A stretch of DNA of 64,000 bases from Dryomyza anilis (GCA_951804985.1 OX638135.1:11446058-11510057), one strand, 5' to 3'; positions 32,611-43,983 are shown, numbered from the stretch's first letter. A program made the numbers and translations. Notes: generated from the sequence alone by a model not told the origin.

Positions 32611-34306
32611 CTACCGTATTTAATGTATTATTGTAACTTCGTTTAGATATTTCCTTAGCTTTTTCTTGATTTTGTCTGACTATCTCATGTGTACGCTGTA
32701 TTTGGTATTTTAATACCTTATTGTAATCTTCACTGTTATAAATTGGTGAACATTTTCGTTTTAGGTTAGTTGGCATGTCAAATTCAAATCCGTATAAAGT
32801 ACGACAAGGCGTTTGCCCTGTTGACATATGCACTGTGTTATTGTGCACATGCCTTGCCGAATTCAACCATTGGTCCCAGTTGGACCCATTCTCTTTTGCA
32901 AAACATCTCAAATTCTCCGCTAAAGTTCTGTGACTTCGTTCTAACGAGCCATTCGCCTGCGGGTGATGAGGTGTTATATGCATTTTTTTAATGTTTAATA
33001 ACTTGCCCGTGTCTGAAAATAATTTTGACACAAAATTTGACCCATTATCTGTAATTAAAATTTTCGGAATATTATAACGCGTGATAATTTCCTCGTAAAA
33101 AGCTTTGGCTACTGTGCTTGCTTCCGCGTCTGGGATAGCTACGCAGCACATGTATTTTGAAAAATCGTCTTGAAAAGTTAAAATATATTTATTTCCTGAC
33201 ACTGTTTCAGGTAAAATTCCTACCAAGTCCATATAAACCTTATCGAATGGACGTGTTGGCGTATCTGTCAAGACCATTGGCATTTTTGTTAACTTTGAAC
33301 TTTTGTTCATTTGGCATTTAGGACAGTTTCTAACATATTCTTTTATTTGTTTCTGCATTCCCCTCCATTTAAATTGTTTCTTAATCCTAAAGTATGTTTT
33401 AAGTGTGCTCTGATGGCCTCCTAGTGCTGAATCATGAAAATCTTTCATCACGGTTTTAATTTCATCTGGATCAGTTAATATTTGAGCTGAATTCGTTTCA
33501 CTATTTGTATCTATTATTGTTTCATCTACGACTGGTGTACTGATTAGTGGTTTTATTTTTGTGATTTGCTGATCTAAAATATTTTGTGTAGTTTTGGATC
33601 GTGTTTGTACGGCTGTAATATCTGGTTCTATATATGGAATTCTGCTTAAAGCATCCGCATTTAAATTCTTTTTGCCTGGTTTGTACATTATTTCAAAATC
33701 ATATTCCGATAATTTGTGTCGGAAACGAGCAAGGCGGGATGTCTGATTTTTTAAATTTGCAATACCTTGAATGGTCGCCCTAATAGATATGCTCTAAAAT
33801 TCTTTGTTGCCCAAACAATTGCTAAAAATTCCTTTTCAATGGTAGAATATCGTTTTTCTGCTCCATTTAAAGTTCTACTTGCAAACGCTATCGGTCGGTC
33901 GCTTCCTAATTCACCTTGAATTAGGACTGCACCTACTGCTTCGTTACTTGCGTCTGTTGTTAGTAAAAAAGTTTTTGTAAAATCTGGATATGCTAATATT
34001 GGAGGTGAAATTATTGATTCTTTCAATTTAATAAATGAATTTTGACAATCGTCCGTCCATTTAAATTTAACGTCCTTTTTAAGTAAATTATTAATTGGTA
34101 AAGATAACCTTGCCATATTGCTTACGAACTTTCTGTAATAATTAATTAATCCCAAGAATGCTTGTACTTCTTTTCTGTTTCTTGGTACTGGAATATTTTT
34201 CACGCATTCGACCTTAGCGGGGACTGGCAGCGCACCAAGTTCTGAACATTTATGCCCTAAATATACAACTTCACGACGTAAAAACTGACATTTTTCGGTA
34301 CATAAT
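32611..34306 (-). pseudogene. pol: Gypsy A Pol: integrase and RNase H part
   Basis: Reading leftward, RNRKEVQAFLGLINYYRKF and LLTTDASNEAVGAVL (RNase H) come first, then a broken junction near 33745, YKPGKKNLNADALSRIP and the integrase with HHCC, VYMDLVG, ITDNGSNF and SLERSH. The frame runs into the LINE copy 2 A tail after LNTVV. The frame break near 33750 removes FTDHQPL. A Helentron interrupts it at 34306. Confidence 0.85.
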
Positions 34307-35040
34307 TATACCCTACACTAAGAGTGAAAGGGTATATTCAGTTTGGTACGCCGTTTGTAACACCCAGAAGAAAGCATCTCCGGTATGGAAAAGTATATAT
34401 ATTCTTGATCAGCATGACCTCCTGCGTCGATTTAGCGATGTCCGTCTGTCCGTATGTCTGTCCGTCTGTCTGTCCGTCTGTCTGTCTGTCTGTCTGTCTG
34501 TCTGTTGAAATCCCTAAGACTTTTAAAATTGAAGAGCTAGATAAATGAAACTTATAACTTAGATTACTAATATACCTACGCTGTATGTGCGAATCGAGAT
34601 CGGTCCATGGTGACCTATGATCCGACCACTTATGTTCAAATACCACATATAAAATGTACATATAAAGATCAATTTTTATGTATACGTGCTTAGGTAAACT
34701 TTGTTGGTCAAATATATATTGACATCATGCTCAAATACATGATAATAATGTTTTCCGGCGAAAAGACTTGTGGTTCACAAAAAAAAAAATCGAAATTCGG
34801 TACACCTACCCATTTGTATATATGGGTATCAAATGAATGGAAATTCTTCAGCGATTGAATGTTTGTAGTTATTTTCAGGATTCGTATACCCTGGTGACCT
34901 ATATATCACTTTGAATGGTAACCACACATATGTGTAGGGTATTTATAGTCGGCTTAGAACGACTATAATTTTGATAATCCTAACTATCATAATTACACCT
35001 ACTTTAAAATTTCCCATGTGATCTAACCTTCCCAACTGGT
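34307..35040 (+). mobile_element. Helentron inserted in gypsy A reverse transcriptase
   Basis: Full-length family member from TATACCCTACAC to CCCAACTGGT, with GTCY tract near 34440-34505 and 3' stem-loop near 34946-34967 (one mismatch). Comparing the flanks with gypsy B (18785-18815) shows that removing it restores the pol sequence with no target duplication, the insertion lying between T residues. This defines both ends of the family. Confidence 0.92.
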
Positions 35041-36453
35041 TTTAAATTATGGTCTCTTAGTTTCCGTAATACTTTGCTTAATCTGTGTTCATGTTCGCTT
35101 ATATTTTTCCCATACACAACTATATCATCAAGATATACAAAACAATCGATACCCTGTAACCCTGTTAAGATGTGATTCATTATTCTCTGGAAAGTTGATG
35201 GTGCCCCTGTTAAACCGAAAGGCATCCTATTGAATTCAAAATTTCCAAGTCCTGTACTGAAGGCAGTTTTTTCTTTATCACTTTCTTCTACTAAGACCTG
35301 ATGATAGCCACTTGCTAAATCTAAAGTTGAAAAATACCGACTGTGACCTAATTGATCTAATATTTCATCTATTCGCGGAATAGGAAATACCTCTTTTACG
35401 GTTACGTCATTTAATTTACGGAAATCTATGACAAGTCTCCATTTTTAGTTACCGTCTTTGTCGCTCCTCTTCGGTACCAATAGTAATGGTGAATTCCAGG
35501 GTGATATGCTTGGCGATATAATGCCAGCATCTAACATTTTGTTAACCTGTCTATTAATTTCCTCTCTATGTGTGTGTGGAAGTTTGTATTGCTTTTGGTT
35601 AATTGGTGGTTGATTCCATTGTGTTGTTATGTCGTGTTTAAGTATCGGCGTGTATGACAGTTCGTCACCTTCTAAGTGAAAAACATCGTGGTAAGAAATA
35701 CAAAGATTTTGTAATGATGTGATTTCCTCCTTATTTAAAGAATCATCGATGTTAATTTTTTCTAATAATCTATTAATCCTATTTTTTATATTCACTGAAT
35801 TTATAGTATTTATTGTAGAATTGTTTGTATCTGATTCCCTATACTGATTAAAATTTGAAAATTTCGGTTTAAAATTGTTGTCTATTATAATGTCCTTTAA
35901 TACTGAGACATAAACATTATTTTTGTTAACATTCGATAAGCTTTCTCCCAAATATTAATACAATTGGAATTTTTGTTTTTAGTGTAATTTCTACTATTTT
36001 TGCGGTTCTCGGCATGATTTTTATTTCATGATTGTAATAAATATTTTCTATGTCTGCTCGCGTTTTCATTGGTAATCGGATAGTGTGATTCTTTCCTTTA
36101 TCGTAGAATGTTATGGTCTTATTAATTGCGTTTATTATGGATCTATTCCATATGTTATCCCGTCCTATTATTCCGTCTGCTGGTATTCCTTGTTCAAGAG
36201 ATACTACATGCATTATTAAATGTAACCACTTTATATTACTGTGTTGTATATTGGTCGTACCTAACGTCCTTACGCATCCACCAAAAGCCCCATTAAAATC
36301 TTTCTTACTATTTTTGTCAAATTCCGGTAGTTGCGTCGTTGCACCTTCTTTTATTATGCTTGCATCCGCTCCTGAGTCTACCAGTAATATGAGTTTTCCA
36401 TTTTTAGCTGCCTCGCAAGGTACTTCAATGAACACATCACTTTCATTAGACAA
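35041..36453 (-). pseudogene. pol: Gypsy A Pol: protease and reverse transcriptase (broken)
   Basis: Protease LILLVDSGADAS with the consensus DSG triad is near 36375-36410, and the frame continues to IPIVLI. Then a deletion and frame change occur near 35945, with the loss of a few codons in the following segment compared with gypsy B. Reverse transcriptase N-terminal motifs LPHTHREEIN and SPWNSPLLLVPKRSDK follow, then a stop near 35447, and later MPFGLTGAPSTFQR and FVYLDDIVVYG to the Helentron. At least three breaks make it non-functional. Confidence 0.85.
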
Positions 36454-36468
36454 TTTGAAGCAGTCCCC

Positions 36469-36894
36469 CTATCTATTGTATATTTTGTTAATTCTCTTTT
36501 TATTTAATCCACTCAACTGTTGTCTGATTTTTTTATCATAACATGTTATAAATTTTTCAAACTTTTTCAACATTCCTGTAAACATATTGTTCACCTTTTG
36601 ACCTATTTGCATTTCTTCCCATACACATCTTTGCCGATTAGTTTCATCTGCTACTAATTTAATCATTTTTGCCCCTATTGCTATTATCATATATATAAAG
36701 AAATGTATCAATGCAAAAATTACCATTGTCACTCCCTCACAATCAAACCACGGTGGATCAATATGTGTATCCACGGTCACTTCAGACGTCTGATTTGCAA
36801 TATTTTCCTCCACCGGTTTTCTCTTATTTTTAGGAGTTTGGGTAGTTAATGTGATCACAGACCCTTCAGCCTTATGATTTACTATTTCTACCAT
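36469..36894 (-). pseudogene. Gypsy A Pol N-terminus with predicted membrane segment
   Basis: Encodes EIVNHKAEGSVITLTTQ, the acidic/Pro region DTHIDPPWFDCEG, the hydrophobic segment VIFALIHFFIYMIIAIGAKM, then a Cys/Lys-rich stretch. It is collinear with gypsy B 16900-17330. A stop (TAA, Ser in gypsy B) lies just upstream near 36902 and another near 36468, so it is cut off from gag and from the protease. Conservation in two diverged copies supports a coding role for the membrane segment. Confidence 0.75.
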
Positions 36895-36932
36895 TTTTTA
36901 CCTAATTTTGCTATTTTTAATGGGTCCCCAGC

Positions 36933-38669
36933 TTACTGGCCTTGGCTGGGCCCCTGGTAGTTTCCCTTGTTTTGATCATTATTCTCCCTCGCCAGATAAT
37001 CCCTCTTGGCGTAGCAATCAGTTTCTAAATGACCAAGTCTACGACACCAATCAAATTTTAAATTATTTCTAGGGGTATTCCCATTTCTATTGTTATTATT
37101 TCTATTATTATTATTATTGGTACGGTACGTAGTGTTATGTCCTGCTTGCAAATTGTTGTTTAAAAATTCCCTATTAACGACTGGATGGTTTTGTGTACGT
37201 CCAAATCCTTCCTTATTTTGAGCTTCTAATCTAATGGAAGCACACCTCCAACTAGATTCGTGCCCATATTTTTCACACTCTATACAAAACGATGTGTTTT
37301 TCCGCGTAATACATTCGTCTCGTGTATGTCCTTTTTTCTGGCAAAAAGAGCATGTTGGTCGTATTTTTGATCCTTCTGTTTTATTTTGGGTTGATATTTT
37401 GTGATTTAGTGGGGTAGTTTGAAAATGATTGTTTTGAATACTATTCGTTGGACTGGTTACAGATCGTTGTTCGAAACTGTACACTTCCTCGGGGAATCTC
37501 GGACCCCCTTGAATTGTTATCTGGGCCTTTAATGCTTCATCTAATAAATCATTCAAGTTTTCTGCTTTGCTACTTAATAATAGAACCTTTATTGTCGGAT
37601 CTTTTACACCTACCTTGAATGCTGTCAGAACTGAGTTTACTAGTTCCGTATTAAAAACATCTGTAGGTAGATTATATTTGTGTAACTTGAATCTGCTATT
37701 TCATTAGCGTTTGCCCATAATCTTTCTAATCTTCTTGCAAATGTTCTCAGACTTTCACCATCCGATATGCTTTTCTAATACTATCCTGAACCGAATCTAA
37801 CGTAGTCATTTTTAAATATGTATTTCTTAGAACGTCAAATAACTCCTCTAAATCATTGAACTTTCTTGTGCGGACTAGATCATAAGCGTCACCAAGAAGA
37901 TGCAGTTTGACACAGCTAATGAATTCTTTTTTGTTTTATTTTGTAATTTTTAGACTTGCTAACGCACAAGCGTCCATGAATCTATAAAGTTCAGTTTTAA
38001 CGGATGGTGATTCCGATCCCATAAAAAATGGAACCACACTTCCTACGTAATTCGATACAGTATCTAACGACATTTCTAATGTTGTTTCCGGTGCTGTTAT
38101 TTTATCAAATTTTCCTTCAATCTGTAATGCCTCCTTATGATATAATGATGTTTCGTGGGCTAGCTTAACTTCTAATTCTAAAAATCTGGTTTTTGAATCT
38201 AATTCCCTTACTTTATTATTTGCTTCTTCTAATGTTTCGAATTCTAGTCTGGGCTGTTGGCTCAGTGCTCGTTCAATTGATTCTTCCGAAATATCTTTAT
38301 TTTTCAGCAAAGTTCTTAATTTTTCGTTTTCTTCCTCTATTCCACTAGCCTGATCTAACAACTCCTGCCGTTCTTCTACAATATCGTTTAATTTTTTATT
38401 TAATGCAGTAAATTCCCCTTTCCAATCTTCTAATTCTTTTATTTTATGAGCACTTTTATGTTCCAAGAAGTATACTAATTGTTCAAAAACTACGTCAACT
38501 CTTTCGACTTCTGAGTATACCGGTGTGAACTAACTTTATTTTTTATTAATTCTAAAGTTTCTTTATTGTTAACTTCCGTACTAATTTGATTCCACAATTT
38601 CTCAGTATATCTGCCAAGTTGTCCTAATATATTTCTATATGCTACTTCCAATTCCTCAAAGTTTGCCAT
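36933..38669 (-). pseudogene. gag: Gypsy A Gag, broken
   Basis: Starts at the ATG at 38669 (ANFEELEVAYRN region) and ends at 36933 with GNYQGPSQGQ, like gypsy B Gag. Frame breaks are visible near 38520, 37930 (extra bases by TTTTGTTTTATTTTG), 37770 and 37680. Coiled-coil and zinc-knuckle regions remain recognisable (CSFCQKKGHTRDEC), with the third knuckle's first Cys changed (FDWCRRLGH). Confidence 0.85.
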
Positions 38670-38904
38670 ATAATCATTAAAATTTTCAATTAAAATTTAT
38701 AAATTTGTTTAATTTCATTCTTTCTATAATTTAATTTCTCCATTTATTTACTGCTTTCACTCAAACTCACTAAAATTTATTCAATATTTAATTATACCTT
38801 CCTTTCCACTTCTGTGTTTCTTCATTTATTATTTTTTTTAATGCTCCTTCAAATTCGTCCTTCAGTCGTTTTTGTAGATTCTTGAAATACCGGCTGCGCC
38901 AATA
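38670..38904 (-). other. Gypsy A leader and primer binding site
   Basis: Homologous to 14884-15117. The primer-binding-like CGGCTGCGCCAATA (minus-strand TTGGCGCAGCCG) adjoins the LTR at 38889-38904. Confidence 0.75.
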
Positions 38905-39620
38905 TGTTGCGGGCTCCAGGGGTCTTTTGTACTTGCCTTTATTGGTGAAACCGTCAGTGGCAATTTTCCCCTTGAAGTCCACAATTCTTTCCTAACATTT
39001 ATTATTAAATAAAAACGCAAGAATATTTTAGACTTGCTTTATACTTTTATTAATTATTTTTAAGTATTTTTACAAGCTTGAAAACACGTCTGCACTCTAA
39101 GGCAGTTAAAATCATAATGCTTAAAATCTAAACTTAACCTCTACTCATCACCTCGGTATCGTGCGACTCACGAACCCCTTGCTTATACTTATTTCTTAAA
39201 ACACAACTCATAAATGCAAGCAATCATATTCTTAAATATACGTACTACTTAAAACCTCATGAACCCCACATCAGATATTACTAATATTGTGAAATCATTA
39301 ACTGAGAAAATTCCAATATGCTAAATTATTAATTGGTTCCCATGCTGGCGTTAGTCTTGACTTAAATTACAACCAATGCTTTTGTTGTTGTTTTTAAACA
39401 GACGGCACACTTGCTAGCGTGTGCCTCGGATCAAATTGCAACCAGTGCATTTTTCGTTACTTTCAAGCGGACTTAATTTTATATCCTGAAAGTATGCACT
39501 CATAAACATTATGTACTTGTTCCAGTTACGTCGTAGACGTTATGTTAAGTTAACATGCATCTGTTATTGTGCTTTTAGATTTGAACTTTATGTGCATACT
39601 GGTTATGTGCAGGCTTTCTG
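38905..39620 (-). repeat. Gypsy A 5' LTR, outer 37 bases missing
   Basis: Matches 9136-9850 with about six base differences by eye. It ends at GCAGGCTTTCTG and passes directly into R1-like coding sequence GGTGAAGCGC. The terminal AAATACAACA...CACAACA seen in the left LTR is absent, which indicates a deletion across the junction. Confidence 0.9.
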
Positions 39621-40341
39621 GGTGAAGCGCAGGTCCGTACGGCAGCTTCGATTCGTACACGATAATCGTGACGATCCTTGGGGCAAGGTCTACAGGATTT
39701 GCCGTGGTCGAGGCAAAGTCCAGGATGTTTGTGGCATTCGCGTTGGTGACGTGGTAAGCACATCCTGGAGGGAGAGTGTGGGCATACTCTTGAGCTCGTT
39801 CTTCCTGAGGGCGGGGGAATCAGTTCAGCCTCCACCGGGGGCGACTGATCCTCCTCCTGAGTTGAGGACGAGCGAGATAGAGTATGTGGAGGGCCTTGTG
39901 CGCGCGAAGAAATCTCCGGGTATGGATGGGATGACTGGAGAAATGGTGAAAGCCATTTGGAGAGCCACCCTTACTACATCGGTGCTCTGCTTCGCAAATG
40001 CGTAAGCGAGGGGGTATTTCCGGATGTTTGGAAAAATGCCCGGGTGGTGGTGCTTCTGAAGTCACCCGATAAGGTTAGGAGCAATCCTCGATCATATCGG
40101 GCCATCAGCCTTCTGCCGGTGCTGGGTAAGGTATTGGAGAGGGTGATTGTTGAGCGGCTTCAGAACACCATGGGTAAACTGTGCGATCGGCAGGGCAGAA
40201 GCGTGGAGGACGCATGGCAGTGCGTTGTGGAGACTGTTCGTCAGTCTGAGGAGAAGTACGTTCTAGGACTATTTGTTGACTTCAAGGGCGCATTTGACTA
40301 CCTATGTTGGGAAATCATCATTAGTAGGCTGAGTGCCCTTA
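39621..40341 (+). pseudogene. R1-like ORF2: reverse transcriptase, N-terminal part
   Basis: Encodes LRFVHDNRDDPWGKVYRI, RAKKSPGMDGMTGEMVK, then after a frameshift near 39980 FPDVWKNARVVVLLKSPDK, SYRAISLLPVLGKVLERVI and VLGLFVDFKGAFDYLCWE (first catalytic Asp region). These are R1-clade reverse transcriptase motifs. The frame ends at the SINE, after SRLSAL. Confidence 0.8.
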
Positions 40342-40645
40342 TAATAATAATAGTTTGGCGCTACAGTCCTGTGTAGAACTTCGGCCGAGCTCTCTCACCA
40401 TTTTGAGCTGTGCGTGTTATATTTGTACTCAAAGTGGTGGGACCTACAGTTTATTGCCGAATCCGAACGGCGGGTGAGAGCTTTTCATAGGCAATGGTTT
40501 TACTCTCGTAGGTTTGCCATTTACTGGCGAGAGGTAGCGCGGTATAGAAAAATGTTTCTATGAAAAGATGTTGTTAGCCCCTGACCAGGCTTGAAACGAG
40601 GACCTTTCGGCTCGCAGTTCAACGCACTAACCACTGAGCTACCGC
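40342..40645 (-). mobile_element. tRNA-derived SINE, full length, with 15-bp target duplication
   Basis: On the minus strand the head reads GCGGTAGCTCAGTGGTTAG (A-box-like) and then TTTCAAGCCTGG (B-box-like), followed by a non-tRNA body with AAGCTCTCACCCGCCG, and ends in (ATT)n. GGCTGAGTGCCCTTA occurs on both sides (40327-40341 and 40646-40660). A 5'-truncated relative is at 52323-52608. Internal RNA polymerase III promoter boxes and the target duplication mark it as a SINE mobilised by a LINE. Confidence 0.9.
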
Positions 40646-40660
40646 GGCTGAGTGCCCTTA

Positions 40661-41211
40661 GTTGTCGGGAATTAGATCTCTGACGTAGCTACTTCTGTGG
40701 TAGGAGGGCGATTGTCATTAGTGTCAACGAAACCGTCGGTGTGGACGTGGTGCGCGGCTGTCCGCAGGGGTCCATCAGTGGTCCATTTATTTGGAACATG
40801 AGGATGGGCCCGCTGCTGAGGGAGCTTGAGCGCACGTTCGAGTGCGTGGCATACGCGGATGACCTGCTTATTTTGGTAAGAGGTCAGTCTAGGGCTGACA
40901 TTGAGCCATTGAAGCCATGAAGCCATGCGTATGGTGTGTCAGTGGGGCGATGGTGTGGGTGTGGCTCATTGAATGAGTATTTTTTCCGGCGCACTTTGAG
41001 TACAACTGAGTGTTGTGCGTGCGGTGCTGTAGAGGACAGCGTTCACATTATCTGTGACTGCCCGTTGTATGAGGATATTCGTGGCGAATTGCGTGAGCTG
41101 TTTGCAAGTGGAACGATTGCGATAGGTAACATACTCTCCACCGGAGAGCGTGTTGCTTGTTTTGGTCGTTTTGCATGCGATGTTTTCAGAAGGCGGCGTA
41201 GTAGCAGATAG
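40661..41211 (+). pseudogene. R1-like ORF2: RT catalytic region and C-terminal finger
   Basis: Encodes GCPQGSISGPFIWNM and the active site ECVAYADDLLILV (near 40840-40880), then after breaks near 40675 and 40915 the C-terminal CCACGAVEDSVHIICDCPLY, the Cys/His finger found after RT in R1-clade proteins. Much of the region between the YADD motif and the finger is missing. Non-functional. Confidence 0.8.
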
Positions 41212-41680
41212 ATGGGTGTCAGCATTCGGCCACCAGTTCCGAGCTATATGGAGCTCAACTGGTAGTAGTTAAGTAAGTGGCTACGAAGTCTGACCGGAAC
41301 CTTTAATCTGGTACCACGGGTAAGCAGAAGCCCCTGAGCATTTAGGTGCTACCTTGTGTTTAGCCTGATTTTGCGGTTGGCCACTCGGGGAGTATCGTGG
41401 TGGCTGTGGTTATTACCCAAATTTACGCAGGTAGAGTAGTTGCTCGGCCTGGAGTTGCGTCTTTCTCAACCGGGCGCCATGACTCATAGAATGGAAGAGG
41501 ATTAGATAGCCTCGCCCCTCACCAAGAGGTAAGTTATTTCCACATGCATAACTTTAAATTGGTACCTGCAGAGAGTACGTGTACCCTCCAATGGGGCGGT
41601 GACTTACGCATTATATTAGTCCGTGTTAAGCGCACTGTGGGTTAGGGCTGTCACAGCAGGATCCCACATAAAAACCAGCA

Positions 41681-42740
41681 TATTATTTATTTCATAAAAC
41701 GATAGAAACAGTTATATAGCGGTTATGACAAAGATCTACAAAATGGAGTTCAAAAGTCGAATGCAACGAAATGGCGAAACCTTGCAATCGTATGCGGCGG
41801 ACGTCGAGAGGCTTGCGCACTACGACAGCTAAACAATATTTTATAGTGGCGGAAATAGTTGATAAAATAATATTTGGCATGGACTCCATGATAAGAAACG
41901 GTTTGACACTGGATATCACAAGAAAAATTTTAAGTTATGCTAACACAGAGATTCAACTAAACATAATGTGTATCCAGAACCCGAAACTTAAACAAGTTAT
42001 TTCACATAAAAAGAGAAAAATACAACCCAAATCAGAAGCAGTAGTATGGTCAAATTTTAATGGACATTTTGGGATAAGCAAGTTGTGGGTAAGTAAGTTG
42101 TGGGTAGTACTCGATTCTGCGTTGACTACCGAAACTTAATGATATGTCACAAATAAAGAAAACTTGCCTGGTATATCTTGAAGACATAATTGTCATGGGC
42201 AAGGACTTTGAAGAATATCCATGAATATAGCCGTTTCCAATTAGTGATGCGGGCATTGACTATTTCAGCATGTGGTCTGAAGTCTATCCTATGTCGAATC
42301 ATGAATTAGTTAATAACTGGGTAAGCCGTTTTTGGAGTACCTTTTGAATTTCATTCAGAATTCATTGGTAGGAATTTTGAGTCTGCAATATTTAAGGAGG
42401 TATGCAAAAAACTCAACATACACAAAACACGAGCAACACCTTTGTAGCCGGAATCTGACGGAATGATGGAGAGATTTAATCGGACCTTGGAAGAGTATCT
42501 CAGAGAAGTGCTTGATTGGGATACACATAAACCACTATTTTTCCTGGTTTATCGAACGTCGGTTCATGACACCACAGTTGCTTTATCTGCAAAAATCGTT
42601 TTTCGAATACCTGCGGATTTAAAATTTGGTGCAAGTCCTTCAGCTGGAATTGGTATTCACGATTATGTTTCCAGAAAAAGAAGTGAACAAATTGCATCGA
42701 TCTGTAAGGCACCAGACATGTCATTTTTTACACCATAAAA
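41681..42740 (+). pseudogene. Decayed LTR retrotransposon, gag and pol fragments
   Basis: Continues the element starting at 7052. A capsid-type motif EFKSRMQRNGETLQSYAADV lies near 41741-41800, then stops. A reverse-transcriptase fragment TCLVYLEDIIVMGKDF (YLED for YLDD) is near 42155-42210. Integrase-like pieces are near 42250-42740, including a degenerate ESDGMMERFNRTLEEYL with the catalytic Glu context (near 42440-42500). Large deletions separate these domains. The element is gypsy-group by motif style. Confidence 0.65.
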
Positions 42741-43320
42741 AAATGAAAAAAAAATGGATATTTGTCATAAATCGGTGCCTTGATATATTCCCACGAAATG
42801 GGAATTATTTGTAAAAAAATATCGCAATTAATCCCTATTTTGTCAAAAATAGGGATTCACGTGCGGATCACTTTTGTATGTTTGTTCATATTTCAATATC
42901 TCTTAAAGTAGAAATGATAGAAACTCCGTTGATGGCTCTAATAGAACAAGCTTTTAAAGCAATTAAGTTGTAACTTCTAAACTTGAACATATCGTCCGTG
43001 GTCTTTATCCTTGTACTTCAAATTTGATGTCCTTAAAAAGAAACCATATTTTTGTTGATTTAATAAAAATGTTCATGCCAAATTTCAATATGGTATTTTA
43101 ATGCTATCAATTTAAAATTTATTTTAAAAATTAATTTTCTAAATTTTTACAAATTTTTTGTACTGAAAAAAAAGGATTTTTTTCAAAAGTAAAATTTGCA
43201 ATAATGTTTTAATGGATTTGTAAATTTGAGCTCTAAAATGGCGTCATTAAATTGTCTCTAGGTTTCGATATATATACCATTTTTCGAAAAATGTAAAAAC
43301 TATATCCCAAAATTAGTGAT
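42741..43320. repeat. F repeat copy plus flanking AT-rich sequence
   Basis: Bases 42865-43140 match the F family, with TTTCAATATCTCTTAAAGTA, then GAACAAGCTTTTAAAGCAAT and GATGTCCTTAAAAAG, as at 2660-2835. The tail resembles the inverse of 50700-50790 (ATGTTCATGCCAAATTTCAA). No coding region. Confidence 0.6.
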
Positions 43321-43983
43321 GATCATTTGCAAGAGCAAGGCAAGAAATGATAATCTTGTTCTTGCTTTTGCACACTAAGTCTTGCTCTTACTCTTACATA
43401 GGTACATATGATCTTGTTCTTGCAACACCATTCTTGCTATTGCTGCAATATTCTTGCAACATTTTACTTTTTAAATTTTAAATAAAAGATGGTAGACAAA
43501 TATCTTAAACTACATAATAATTATGTAAACTTATAGAATTTGAACACTAACTTCCTTTTCCATATTTTCAATGTCTTCAACAAAAAATCAAATGACATAA
43601 AAATGTGCATTATATTTTGACAAAAATTAACAAATAAAAAATAATTGTATAACTCATGTGATGTTGACGAGTCAATTCAAAATCTCAAGGCCATAATAAA
43701 ATGAACATAAACATAATAATTATAAGTAATATTTCATGTAGACATATTTCTCTTTTCGTCAGAGATTAAAAAACCGTACGCTACACGTACGTAATCTAGA
43801 GAATGGAAACACTATCTTACAGGGTAACATTTATCTTTGCGAACACAAACTCAAACGCTACAAAGTAAGCACTAACAGAAAGAAGAGAATATAACAATAA
43901 CGAATTACGATGTGTATACACACACTATCTCTACGTCAACTCTTCGTTTTTACCCTGTATCATCGCATGGCAACAAACAGACC
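43321..43983. other. Interval with TTCTTGC/TTGCTCTTG motif cluster
   Basis: 43330-43460 carries many copies of TCTTGC, TTGCTCTTAC and their inverse GCAAGAGCAAGG. This could be a transposon end or a degenerate simple repeat. The rest is AT-rich and unassigned. It ends with GCATGGCAACAAACAGACC next to the copia LTR. Confidence 0.4.

Larger units (their letters stand above)
9136..39620 (-). mobile_element. Gypsy A: Ty3/gypsy retrotransposon on the minus strand, heavily nested
   Basis: The element runs right to left: 5' LTR 38905-39620, leader/PBS, gag, pol, 3' non-coding region, 3' LTR 9136-9887. It is related to gypsy B (14130-27055) along its whole length but carries several frame breaks and stops. 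It is interrupted by two CR1-group LINE copies, by a repeated integrase segment, by gypsy B (inside the first LINE) and by a Helentron. About 37 bases are missing from the outer end of its right LTR, so no target duplication can be recognised. The two LTRs differ at roughly half a dozen positions by eye, so it is older than gypsy B. Confidence 0.85.
39621..41680 (+). mobile_element. R1-like LINE, 3' half
   Basis: Resumes the element cut at 9135. It contains the reverse transcriptase, a C-terminal CCHC-type finger and a 3' untranslated region of about 470 bases (41212-41680) ending in a short A run before ACCAGCATATT. About 100 codons expected between the endonuclease and LRFVHDNRDDPWG are missing at the gypsy A junction. 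A SINE interrupts the reverse transcriptase. Confidence 0.75.

Noticed and set aside
40560..40645. A tRNA gene on the minus strand
   Set aside because: A and B boxes are present, but no proper acceptor stem or anticodon stem forms, and the segment is the head of a SINE with target duplications.
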